From Virgibacillus proomii (GTDB taxonomy: Bacteria; Bacillota; Bacilli; Bacillales; Amphibacillaceae), in the NCBI RefSeq assembly GCF_900162615.1, contig NZ_FUFN01000010.1, forward strand, positions 1,556,149-1,620,148: a DNA stretch of 64,000 bases. Reading direction: 5' to 3'. Positions 9,722 through 17,917 of the stretch are shown one piece after another; position 1 is the first letter of the stretch; each line of letters begins with the position of its first letter. The notes under the pieces were generated by a model. The model was not told the origin of the DNA. It did not search any database and saw only the letters and a list, made by a program, of their open reading frames with translations. A program made the position numbers and the translations under genes.

Positions 9722-10192
9722 TTGAAACTGGAAATTAGACCGCTAACATTTGACAATGTGTTAACATATTCAATAAATGACTTACGAACAAACTGGCAAG
9801 AAGGTATTTTTATAATGGAAGATATAACACTGGCGGAAGGCGTTTATAAAAATGGCCCCATCTTTTTTTCAGTAGAACCCCAAAATGGAGAGAAAAAATT
9901 TGGTCGCTTTACGTACTATCTCCCTATTAATGAACGAGTCCATTTAAAGAATACAACTGAATTTCAATTTCAGGAGCGGTTTCATATTGATGAGGCACTT
10001 GCTTTACGTCAGGCAGATCAGGAAGTAGACTTTCATGCAGCTCATAGAAAAATTAAGAATTATGCAATGGGGGAAAATATTGCAATAGAAGATACGTTTT
10101 ATTGTGTACTATTGGAAGTTTATGGAGATATTATCATTGATTTGTATGTTCCTATTAAAAAGAGTGGGGAGACAAAAAATGATTACTCCTAA
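9722..10192 (+). CDS. DUF5085 family protein, first of two
   Basis: A 156-residue soluble protein of mixed alpha/beta type matching the DUF5085 family, which is commonly encoded after LXG toxins. Its role is unknown; a chaperone or accessory immunity function is often supposed. Start TTG 9722 is preferred to GTG 9713 because GGGAAGAAAGGG sits at a proper distance only for the TTG. The gene starts one base after the stop of the membrane protein gene and overlaps the next DUF5085 gene by 14 bases, so the set is translationally coupled. A truncated copy of its first 33 codons lies at 15914-16012. Confidence 0.75.
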   Translation: MKLEIRPLTFDNVLTYSINDLRTNWQEGIFIMEDITLAEGVYKNGPIFFSVEPQNGEKKFGRFTYYLPINERVHLKNTTEFQFQERFHIDEALALRQADQEVDFHAAHRKIKNYAMGENIAIEDTFYCVLLEVYGDIIIDLYVPIKKSGETKNDYS

Positions 10193-10622
10193 TTATCATA
10201 TAGCTTATCGCAATGTCGCATCAAAATATTATCGGTTTGTTCCAGAAGAAATGGATCTAGCACTAAAAGACTTTCAATCAATTTTGGAAAAGAACGGTTA
10301 CCAACTGAATGGTAGCATACTATTTACTATTTTGAGTGATCCAACAAGTGAGGTTATGGATGCCGAAATTTTTTTGCCAATAATAGAAAATATAATTACT
10401 ATTGACGATCAAGAACAAATATATTTTCACAGCTATTTGTCCATTAAACCGATGATAATGACCCGTGTACTGAATAATTTTGAATCGCAATCTCAAACGA
10501 AGTATTGGGAGTTAATGAATTATATTAGAATGAATGGAATGAAACAGAAAACTCCTGTATTTGTTGAATATAAGACTAGCTATATGGGAAGGCATTATGT
10601 GGAAATGAGCGTAGGAGTGTAG
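10179..10622 (+). CDS. DUF5085 family protein, second of two
   Basis: A 147-residue protein similar in plan to its neighbour (the motif YHIAYRNVASKYYRF opens it). ATG 10179 has GTGGGGAG about 9 bases upstream and lies inside the end of the preceding gene; the frame is also open further upstream, but that portion is out-of-frame shadow of the neighbour. Tandem DUF5085 genes are usual in LXG loci. Function unknown; probably a T7SS toxin accessory protein. Confidence 0.75.
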   Translation: MITPNYHIAYRNVASKYYRFVPEEMDLALKDFQSILEKNGYQLNGSILFTILSDPTSEVMDAEIFLPIIENIITIDDQEQIYFHSYLSIKPMIMTRVLNNFESQSQTKYWELMNYIRMNGMKQKTPVFVEYKTSYMGRHYVEMSVGV

Positions 10623-10713
10623 CTGCCATTTTTAAAAGTGTTAACAGAGGAACGGAGAAAAATTTTTATGTTTAGTGTGGCGGTACTTCTACTTTAAGAA
10701 AGGAGCTCTGATT

Positions 10714-11098
10714 ATGACAAGCTCTATTTTTGCTCAGTTTGATGGGGATATATAGAGTCAGTAGTATTAAAGACAATATTGTAAGACTAGTTAGCGATAA
10801 TGAGCAAGAAATTAAAAAAGGTTTTGTAGAAAAAGTATATCCAGATATTTATTTAAACAAAGATTCCTTGCCAAGATTATTTATAAAAGAGGTTGATAAA
10901 ACTTCTTTAATTGAGTTATACAAAATCACCTGGAAGATTTTTTATAAAAATGGAATTTTTGAACTAATCAAAGAAAATAAACAAGATGTAATTATAGGAA
11001 CACCAAATGCTAAATTAGCAAGAACATATAAAATGGATAGAGTAGATAAATATTATTATGAAAAGCAAATCCCAAAAAATGAAGTAAAAATTTATTAA
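10714..11098 (+). pseudogene. Small putative immunity gene with a frameshift in a G run
   Basis: An ATG at 10714 behind AAAGGAGCTCTG opens a frame (MTSSIFAQFDG) that stops after 13 codons. One base fewer in the GGGG run at 10744-10747 would join it to the downstream frame, which is open to 11098 (IYRVSSIKDNIV and on). The restored protein, about 127 residues, is clearly related to the intact protein at 13458-13856: both carry a DAKLAR or NAKLAR motif followed by DRVDKYYYEK or DRTDKYYYEK. It is an orphan immunity-type gene without an adjacent intact toxin. It could be a true pseudogene, a phase-variable tract or a base-calling error. Confidence 0.65.
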
Positions 11099-11145
11099 AG
11101 AACGAAAAGATTTACTACTTCAAAAGTAGAAATTAAAAAGAGTAC

Positions 11146-11184
11146 ACAACAATCTAGGTAGATATTACTTGGGTTGTTGTTTTT
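11146..11184 (+). terminator. Rho-independent terminator
   Basis: The inverted arms ACAACAA and TTGTTGT, extended by partly paired inner bases, are followed by a run of five T. It closes the first T7SS transcription segment. Confidence 0.6.
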
Positions 11185-11189
11185 GATTA

Positions 11190-12251
11190 AACTTCAATTC
11201 CTGATGTTACCGGGATTGACAAAACTTTAGAAGAAAATGTTCAACAGTTTTTGGATTCTAATGCACAATGTTTGAATGAGGGTGTTGTCTTAAGTCTATA
11301 GGAGTAGCAGGAATCAAAAAATTCAGTAGTAGCGCCCGTTTTGCTCATCAGGAAGCAAATATGAGAAAATTTGGAGTGAAAACAGGAGTTCAAGTAACTG
11401 CAAAACAGGAATGGAAGCACGTAAAGGATACGGTTCTCTCTGCAAGCCAATATAGCAAACTGAGAATAAAAAATGCCGGTGCAGTAGTTAAGGATAAATT
11501 GGCAGTGGATGCTATTGAAGTGAGAAAAGCAGCTGATACAACCATTGCTAAAGTCCATCAAATTCCTTCCACTCGTCAGGTATTGGCAATTGATGAGGTA
11601 GGGAAAGTCCATATGCCCGCAGGAAATACTAGCTCCTTTGAGAATGCGATTCGGAATACATTGAGTAAAGCTGAAGGAGTAAATGTTGGGAAGGGTAAAG
11701 TTGTTGGAGAGAAGAAATTCCTTGGAGATTTAATGGATTCGGTTGAAGCCGTCAGATATGACGAATACTGGAGAAAATTAGGTGTTGGATCAAATAAAAC
11801 GTGGGAAGAATTTTCTCGATATAATCCAAATAGTTCGATTGATGATTATTTGAAGTTAGTTAAAGAACAGTCGCCTTGGCCAAGTGGATATGTTCCTAAG
11901 AAAAGAACACTTGAATCTGGAGAACGTTTTGAGATGGCTTTAGCTCAAGGACAAGATCCAATTTACCCGGGGCGTTTTGGTACAAATTCTGACACAATTC
12001 AAGATGTTAACTATGTTAGAGAAAAATTGGCTGTAAAAAATGAATGGAAACCTAATATTGATAAAGTTGTGGAGTATAAGGTAAAAGATGGAACAAATAT
12101 TTCGGTTTTAGAAGGACCTGTAGGGCCCCAAATAGATTTGGGGACAAATAATTATTTGTCTGGTGGTGCGAATCAATTTAATATTTTATTGGATAGAAAT
12201 ATTGATTTAATGCAATATTTAGAGGTAATTTCTGTAAGACCTATAAAATAA
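11190..12251 (+). pseudogene. N-terminally truncated LXG-type toxin with an intact C-terminal domain
   Basis: An open frame of about 320 codons runs from about 11284 to 12251. It is preceded by a related fragment in another frame (SIPDVTGIDKTLEENVQQF, from about 11192) that ends in a stop at about 11299. The LXG domain is missing and no good ribosome site precedes the long part. The middle (KVHQIPSTRQVLAI) looks like a linker. The last about 170 residues form a separate globular domain with GPVGPQIDLGTNNYLSGGA and an Arg-rich segment before it. I do not recognise this domain with certainty; an NAD-acting or ADP-ribosyltransferase-like fold is possible but unproven. It looks like a toxin tail left by recombination, followed by its likely immunity gene. 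Confidence 0.6.
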
Positions 12252-12267
12252 AAAAGAGAGGATAAAG

Positions 12268-12807
12268 ATGATTAATAATCTAGTTTTTAATAATAAATAT
12301 GTGAGTTGGAGTTTTAAAAACAAAGAAGTAAAAATTGAAATAGAAGACATAATTATAGCAACAGAAAATAATATAAATAATTATGTAGTAATATCCTCAG
12401 GAAAGAACTTCATTACAGAAAAGGTTTTTTACCACCACTTTGATGGTTCGTTACTAATGTTTTATAATTTAAAGACAGGGCTAATCCAATGGGAACATAA
12501 TAAAAACGATATAGAAATAACAGTAGACTCTTTGATTCAAGTAGGGTACTATCCTTATAAGAAATTAATACTAATTATGTACAAGACTAAAGATAGAGAG
12601 GTTATAGCATTAGATTTAAAAGGAGACTATTTGTATGAGGTTAGTCCTCCGAATGGATATAAAATGATGTATTTTCAAGAATTTACAGATCATATCTCAA
12701 TCGTTTGTGATGGGGATGATAAACATCAAGATAAATTTGGGAGAAATAGAGTAAACTTTAAGCTTGATATACTAAACGGAAATTTAACAAAAGGAAATTT
12801 AGCATAA
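12268..12807 (+). CDS. Putative immunity protein for the truncated toxin
   Basis: A 179-residue protein, probably beta-rich, acidic, without signal peptide or membrane segments (starts MINNLVFNNKYVSWSFKNK). It begins 16 bases after the toxin-tail stop, with AAGAGAGG upstream of the ATG. The position and size are those of a polymorphic-toxin immunity gene. The family is not recognised and the function is inferred from position only. Confidence 0.55.
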   Translation: MINNLVFNNKYVSWSFKNKEVKIEIEDIIIATENNINNYVVISSGKNFITEKVFYHHFDGSLLMFYNLKTGLIQWEHNKNDIEITVDSLIQVGYYPYKKLILIMYKTKDREVIALDLKGDYLYEVSPPNGYKMMYFQEFTDHISIVCDGDDKHQDKFGRNRVNFKLDILNGNLTKGNLA

Positions 12808-12847
12808 GTAATTTTTAATTCACTGTTTAGCTAGAAACGAAGATGTT

Positions 12848-13030
12848 TTATTTAGAGAATTTCAAGGGAACTAAAACAAACAAAGAAAATAGTGCTTGAA
12901 GGAATTTAACAACTAAAATGGAGGCAAGCGAATGAATTACTAGCCAAAAAATTAAATATTCGAGATTCCATGCTTAAAATTACAGCAGATACAAAGATAC
13001 AGAAGACTATCACAGCAGGAGATATAGAGA
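12848..13030 (+). repeat. Duplicated toxin-linker segment, copy 1
   Basis: Begins TTTATTTAGAGAATTT and runs through a toxin-linker coding segment (IRDS-KITADTK) to GCAGGAGATAT. The same succession recurs at 13908-14110 with many small differences. The sequences after the two copies diverge, as expected for recombination points in a polymorphic toxin array. Confidence 0.6.
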
Positions 13031-13444
13031 AATACTTATCAGGAGATTATACGGAGGTTGGAGGCTATATAGCCAAAGCAGATGATGAGGGGCATATTAA
13101 AAATTATGACGATGTAGTAGAATCTTCACGTTTGGATTACGTTTCATGGGATGGAAGTAGACCTTTTCCAGAAGACGGAAACACTTATGGAAAAATAGAA
13201 TTTAAAACAAATAATGTGGATAATATTGAAATACCATATGGAGATATTTGGAGGTAAAAATACAGATGGCCCACCATGTACACAAAACGGATTTACTGGT
13301 TCAAGGAATGGCGAAGTGATTCCAGAGTGGAGATTTGCAGACAGGCAAAAACCTGAGCAAGGAGCTAAACTTTTTGAAGTTGTTGATGGTAGGGAAAAAC
13401 TTGTAGGGGTCTTTGATGGAAAGAAATGGATTTCGGTGAAATGA
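12910..13444 (+). pseudogene. Toxin C-terminal domain, truncated and frameshifted
   Basis: A linker segment (QLKWRQANELLAKKLNIRDS, ending just before 12970) leads into a frame open to 13257. The reading then continues in another frame, from about 13226 to 13444 (GGKNTDGPPCTQNGFTG and on), so one base has been gained near 13235-13255. The combined C-terminal domain, about 170 residues, is acidic and contains WDGSRPFPEDGNTYGKIEF. It resembles a polymorphic toxin tail; its activity is not recognised. The N-terminal LXG part is absent. The immunity-type gene that follows 13 bases later is intact. Confidence 0.6.
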
Positions 13445-13457
13445 AGGAGGGATTGAT

Positions 13458-13856
13458 TTGCCAAAGAAGGGATATTTTGGTGTCTACAATAATATAGAGT
13501 ATGAAGTTACAAGAGATGTTGATAACAATTTTTTAATAATGACAGACGACCCTGCAAAAGTAACAAATGATTTTGTTGATAAATTCAATAGTGGAGTTTA
13601 TACAAAAAAAATAAAAAAAGAAAACCTCAGTGAACTCTATTATATTAAACCTCAGGCAATCTATAAAAATAAAAAATTTAATGTCATGTCAAATGAAAAA
13701 GATGGAAAAGTTTACTTAGGAACAGGAGATGCAAAACTTGCAAGAGAGTTTAATTTTGATCGAACAGACAAATATTATTATGAAAAATGGGTTCCAAAAG
13801 AAGACGTTGAAATAATTGAAGAAAGAAAAGATATACCGATAGAAAAAAATAGATGA
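13458..13856 (+). CDS. Small putative immunity protein
   Basis: A 132-residue charged protein. TTG 13458 is the start, with AAGGAGGG about 6 bases before it. It is homologous to the frameshifted gene at 10714-11098 over its whole length (shared GTGDAKLAR- and TDKYYYEK-type motifs), so two members of one family exist in this array. Its position right after a toxin tail suggests immunity. No signal peptide or membrane span. Confidence 0.6.
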   Translation: MPKKGYFGVYNNIEYEVTRDVDNNFLIMTDDPAKVTNDFVDKFNSGVYTKKIKKENLSELYYIKPQAIYKNKKFNVMSNEKDGKVYLGTGDAKLAREFNFDRTDKYYYEKWVPKEDVEIIEERKDIPIEKNR

Positions 13857-13860
13857 TTTT

Positions 13861-13914
13861 AATAAAGCAGTAGTTTAAGTAGGAAATATATATACTTAAA
13901 TTACTGCTTTATTT
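13861..13914 (+). terminator. Long hairpin, probable terminator
   Basis: Arms of 21 bases, AATAAAGCAGTA-GTTTAAGTA and its complement, pair with a single mismatch around a 12-base loop. The T tract is short, so it could equally be a bidirectional terminator or a structured repeat boundary. Confidence 0.55.
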
Positions 13915-14110
13915 AGAGAATTTTAAGGGAACCCAGGGATAAAAAAGGACTTTAAATGAGATGCTTTTTATTTAATAGTCGAAGGCTTCAGCTTTAAACA
14001 AAATTAAACAACTAGAATGGGGATAAGCGGATAAATTATGGCTATTCGAGATTCTGTTCCAAAAATTACAGCAGATACAAAAGATACAGAAGAACATCCC
14101 AGCAGGAGAT
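13908..14110 (+). repeat. Duplicated toxin-linker segment, copy 2
   Basis: Second copy of the 12848-13030 segment: TTTATTTAGAGAATTTTAAGG, then the linker IRDSVPKITADTKDTEE and a GCAGGAGATAT end. It joins to a different, decayed toxin tail. Confidence 0.6.
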
Positions 14111-14480
14111 ATTCGGGTGGAACTGGGTTTATTAGAAATTCGATTACGGAAGAAGTCTCGAACCCTATTGCATCTGCAATAATTAGATGACGCAAAAGAA
14201 CACTACTTTTTTTATGAGTCGTGGACTAGTCGCTGCAGGGGTCGATGGAGAGGTTAAAACATTTTCTGCACCTCCATCAACATTAATTCAAACAATACGA
14301 ACAGGTGCGAGGTATGGAGTCCCATGTAGCATCTGTAATAGATTTTGGTTCTATGGTTTATAAAGGAGAAGATGTTACATATGCTGTCGTTAAAGCGGGT
14401 GGACACTTAGGAGTGGATTAGCTGGTGCAAAAATTGGAGAAGCTGTGTAAGGTTTTTTCGGAGGTTTAGGTTCAGTATTT
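14038..14480 (+). pseudogene. Decayed LXG toxin tail with glycine-rich end
   Basis: An ATG at 14038 opens a 49-codon frame from the toxin linker. After several stops and shifts, coding-like pieces follow up to 14480: a segment reading DFGSMVYKGEDVTYAVVKAG (about 14343-14402), then GLAGAKIGEAV and GFFGGLGSVFG in shifted frames. The glycine-rich end resembles the tail of the intact toxin at 7455-8924. At least three disablements are needed to join the parts, so it is not functional. Confidence 0.55.
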
Positions 14481-14496
14481 GGTTAGGAGGGCAAGC

Positions 14497-14805
14497 GTGA
14501 ATAATAGGATGGTTCCAATTTATGGAAATAAGGATAAAGGAAGAATAGGTTATACTATATTACTTGATATTCAAACCCTGAGGGTATATAAAGCTTATCA
14601 TAAAGAAGTAAACCGAACAGTTTATTGGACGTGTTTTTTAACTGCATTAATATTAATGAGAAATCTTCAAAATGTCAGCCTATCCACAGACAATCCTGCT
14701 TATATGGTGATTATAGTTTCAACTGGCATAGTCTTGAGTGTTATTATAGGTAGATATATTCATAAAAATTCAGCTTACAGTTTAAAAGAAATATATATCA
14801 AATGA
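14497..14805 (+). CDS. Small two-TM membrane protein, possible immunity protein
   Basis: A 102-residue protein with two hydrophobic segments (about VYWTCFLTALILM and YMVIIVSTGIVLSVIIG) and a basic N-terminus. GTG 14497 is chosen because AGGAGGG lies 6 bases upstream; a TTG at 14479 overlaps that site. It directly follows the decayed glycine-rich toxin tail, which suggests a membrane immunity protein left without its toxin. The family is not recognised. Confidence 0.5.
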   Translation: MNNRMVPIYGNKDKGRIGYTILLDIQTLRVYKAYHKEVNRTVYWTCFLTALILMRNLQNVSLSTDNPAYMVIIVSTGIVLSVIIGRYIHKNSAYSLKEIYIK

Positions 14806-14841
14806 GACGCTAAAAGACTATTTCAATAAAGGAAAAAAAGG

Positions 14842-15024
14842 TTTGTTTTTGAGTCGATACTTGCATCAATTGTTTTATTAGGTGCTATTCTATGTTTTGT
14901 TTTACTTTTGTTATACAATTTAATAAATTTATTATTACTTTCTTTTGTTTTATTTTTGGCTACTAGTATTGTGACGTCTAACTTTTCAAAAGCACGATTT
15001 AAATTATATAAAACAGGAATATAG
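14842..15024 (+). pseudogene. Fragment of a small membrane protein
   Basis: An open frame of 60 codons without a usable start or ribosome site encodes two hydrophobic segments (SILASIVLLGAILCFVLLLL, then a Leu/Phe-rich stretch) and ends SKARFKLYKTGI. Probably the rest of another immunity-type membrane gene. Low certainty. Confidence 0.35.
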
Positions 15025-15139
15025 TTAAAAACTATAAGAAGTACAATATATCGCATAACATCAAAATATCAGTACAGTTAAATAGTTGGAGTTATAGGTT
15101 ATTTTGATTATTCAGCATGTATTTATTGGAGGGTTAATT

Positions 15140-15912
15140 ATGTTGAAGAAATTATCTGAAAGAGACTTTGCGGTATTAAGAGGACCTTTAGAATCAGGCA
15201 GGCAGAGTCTAAGCTCTCTTGCTTTTGCTTTAATGATAGCAATTTTTTTTAGCCTTTAATGATTTTTTTAGTTTATATTGTAGCAGCGGATGACTCAATT
15301 TATCCCTATAAAAATACCATCTTTTATATTCATGGTTTTATCTCAAGTATTATTTTTATCATGTCTATTATATATTCTATACCATTTTTTTATAAAAAAG
15401 CTCAAAAAATACAGTATTTAACTGCTATATTCGCATCACAAAATATAGGCGGAGTTTGCTTTTATATTGCGGGAGTATTCTTAATTGGGCAGGAACAATC
15501 AATTGATGTTCGTTCCCTAATGATATTCACCTATGTAAGTATGACGTTAGGTTTATTGATATTTATTTTCACATCTATTCGTTTTTATATTTTACTAAGG
15601 AAAGGTGAATATAGAGCGGGTTCAAAAAAAGGTGAGATAAGATATAAAGCAGAGCAAGGAATAAAATCGTACTTATCTCTAATTATTATAGGAAGTATAG
15701 GGTTATTATTTATTGTTCAATTTTTAATTAGGAATCTTAGCTTTTTAGATATAGAATCTATTTTTATGATAACTTTATGTATTTTGCTTTTTTATGCAAT
15801 GATGTTTATTCTCCCTGAGCAATTAGTTATTTTATATTGTAAATATCGTTTTGATAGCTTTAACTTTAATAAACGTGGAGAATTAAATCCAATGGGAAGA
15901 AAGGGTGCTTGA
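15140..15912 (+). pseudogene. Frameshifted second copy of the membrane immunity gene
   Basis: ATG 15140 behind GGAGGG starts a frame whose opening (DFAVLRGPLESGRQS) is the same as in the intact gene at 8950. It stops at 15257-15259. Homology continues in another frame from 15259 to 15912. Aligning the two copies around TTTTTTTT-AGCC (15243-15256) shows one base lost. A shortened product from the internal ATG 15259 (217 residues) would lack the first TM segment. The last 100 bases are nearly identical to the intact gene while the middle is clearly diverged. Confidence 0.8.
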
Positions 15913-15913
15913 A

Positions 15914-16012
15914 TTGAAACTGGAAATTAGACCGCTAACATTTGACAATGTGTTAATTTATTCAATAAAATATTTAAGAACAAATTGGCAGGAAGGTATT
16001 TTCATAAAGTGA
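15914..16012 (+). pseudogene. Truncated DUF5085 gene copy
   Basis: The first 33 codons of the DUF5085 gene at 9722 (LEIRPLTFDNVL and WQEGIF are kept), then a TGA. Sequence after the stop is unrelated to DUF5085. It marks the right end of the duplicated toxin-array segment. Confidence 0.75.
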
Positions 16013-16167
16013 TAAAAAGTACCGTGATAACTATGGATGTATCTTATATAAAAAGACAGAACATAAAGTCACAATATAGAGGTCGAAGTTTAGATGTGTT
16101 ATCGATTGCAGATGGCATAATTTTGTGTCTATATATAAATGCTGACGAAAACAGAGTACAGTGTTAG

Positions 16168-16552
16168 GTAACAGGACTGATAGAATTTAATTTTTTTGTA
16201 AATTTGTGCTCATCTGCTAGACTTATTTTTTCTTCTGTTGTTCAGTGTTCAAAAAATTAACTATTCTTAAATTATCTTACTTAGCAGTAATACGTGTGTT
16301 ACTTTATATAAATATTAAATTTAATTACTACCACATTATATATCCTCCTAAATCCATCCATTTATTGGCGAGTTTGAATGTTCCTCGTGCATATCTTTCT
16401 ATACTATTTACAATATGAAATTTTATAAGTATTTAGAACTAGTTAAAATGTCATGAAAAATTGCTAAATGTATCCGATTACACAAAGTGGTTTATGTTAT
16501 ATTCATGTTTAGAACATTCAAGCAAAAATAAAAAATTACAGGAGTGAGGGTA
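16168..16552 (+). other. Intergenic region upstream of bdhA
   Basis: No gene is seen. AT-rich, with the promoter region of the dehydrogenase at the right end (a TATATT-like -10 near 16495-16502) and a ribosome site AGGAGTGAGGG at 16540-16550. Confidence 0.4.
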
Positions 16553-17599
16553 ATGAAAGCAGCAGTATGGTATGCAAAAAAAGATATTCGCGTTGAAGAT
16601 GTAGCAGAACCAGTAGTGGAATCAGGGGAAGTAAAGATTAAAGTAGCTTGGGCGGGTATTTGTGGAAGTGACCTTCATGAATATGTTGCTGGTCCGATTA
16701 CGATTCCAACAAAGGAGCCGCATCCATTAACCAATAAAACAGCCCCAGTCATTATGGGACATGAATTTTCAGGAGAAATAGTAGGAGTCGGTGAAAAAGT
16801 GCAAACTTTAAAAGTCGGTGATCGTGTTGTCGTTGAACCGGTTATTTCTTGTGGGGAGTGTCATTCGTGTCGCCGAGGTTTTTATAATAACTGTGAACGT
16901 ATCGGGTGCTATGGGATGTCTGGTGTTGGCGGTGGATTTTCTGAGTATGCAGTTATATCAGAAACAATGGTACATAAGATTCCAAAGAAATTAAGTTATG
17001 AACTGGCAGCTCTAGTTGAACCTATGGCAGTATCTTTGCATGCAGTTAGGCAAAGCAGATTAAAAGCAGGAGATTCAGTAGCAATATTTGGAGCAGGACC
17101 AATAGGTTTATTAACTATTCAAGCATGTTTACTTGCAGGAGCAGAAAGAGTATTTGTTGTTGAATTGTCTGAAGAGCGGAGAAAAGTGGCAGAAAAGCTA
17201 GGAGCTATAACAATTAATCCAGCAGAAGTTAATACCGTTGCTGAAATTTTAAACCAAACCAATGGAGGAGTAGATGTAAGTTTTGAAGCTACTGGGGTTT
17301 CTGTTGTACTGCAGCAAGCCATCGATAGTACAAAAATGGCTGGTGAGGTAGTAATTGTCAGCCTTTGGGAATCAAATCCTGAACTAAGTGCCAATACGGT
17401 TGTATTTAAAGAGATGAACATTGTTGGGTCGATTGGTTATAGAAATATTTTTCCTACCGTCATTCAACTTATTGCTGAGGGACGATTGAAAGTAGCTGAC
17501 CTGATTACGAAAAAAATAGATTTAGATGATATCGTCGGTGAAGGCTTTGAAACATTACTGAACGATAAGTCACAAGTAAAGATATTAATTAAACCATAA
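16553..17599 (+). CDS. bdhA: Zinc-dependent (R,R)-butanediol dehydrogenase / sorbitol-dehydrogenase-like enzyme
   Basis: A 348-residue medium-chain dehydrogenase that interconverts acetoin and 2,3-butanediol with NAD(H) in the best-known homologues. Catalytic zinc ligands are visible: Cys37 (GICGSD), His70 and Glu71 (GHEF). The structural zinc site has Cys100, 103, 106 and 114 (CGECHSCRRGFYNNC). The Rossmann motif is GAGPIGLL near residue 177. ATG 16553 is used rather than GTG 16544, which overlaps the ribosome site. It stands alone, with a terminator after it. A related polyol or threonine dehydrogenase cannot be excluded, but the length and the active-site spacing favour BdhA. Confidence 0.85.
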   Translation: MKAAVWYAKKDIRVEDVAEPVVESGEVKIKVAWAGICGSDLHEYVAGPITIPTKEPHPLTNKTAPVIMGHEFSGEIVGVGEKVQTLKVGDRVVVEPVISCGECHSCRRGFYNNCERIGCYGMSGVGGGFSEYAVISETMVHKIPKKLSYELAALVEPMAVSLHAVRQSRLKAGDSVAIFGAGPIGLLTIQACLLAGAERVFVVELSEERRKVAEKLGAITINPAEVNTVAEILNQTNGGVDVSFEATGVSVVLQQAIDSTKMAGEVVIVSLWESNPELSANTVVFKEMNIVGSIGYRNIFPTVIQLIAEGRLKVADLITKKIDLDDIVGEGFETLLNDKSQVKILIKP

Positions 17600-17606
17600 T
17601 TATCTA

Positions 17607-17641
17607 ACCACGCGCCGACCATAGATAGTTGGCGTGTGGTG
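17607..17641 (+). terminator. Rho-independent terminator of bdhA
   Basis: ACCACGCGCC pairs with GGCGTGTGGT (one G-T pair) around a 14-base loop, 8 bases after the stop. The T tract is weak. Confidence 0.6.
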
Positions 17642-17917
17642 TTATATAAGTGCATATTCTAAAAGTTAACATCACAAAACCTTTAAAAACTACTGTTTCT
17701 TTATTCTTAAAAAACGGAGATGTATTGGACTGGAGCATACTCTGTCCGGTCGAGTATATTAAAATTTCGGGACTTTCTCACGTCATACTTTACAAAAGAA
17801 ACATCCAAATATGCAGAGTGAAATTTTTTCATTACGTTGAGCAATTTCAACGGTGAAAAATCCACTCATCTTTTAAGAGCAAACAAATCCGTTGTTCATG
17901 TTATGTTACCTGTTTTT

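Noticed and set aside
17650..17856. A 68-codon plus-strand frame after bdhA
   Set aside because: No ribosome site, behind the terminator, and no recognisable protein pattern.
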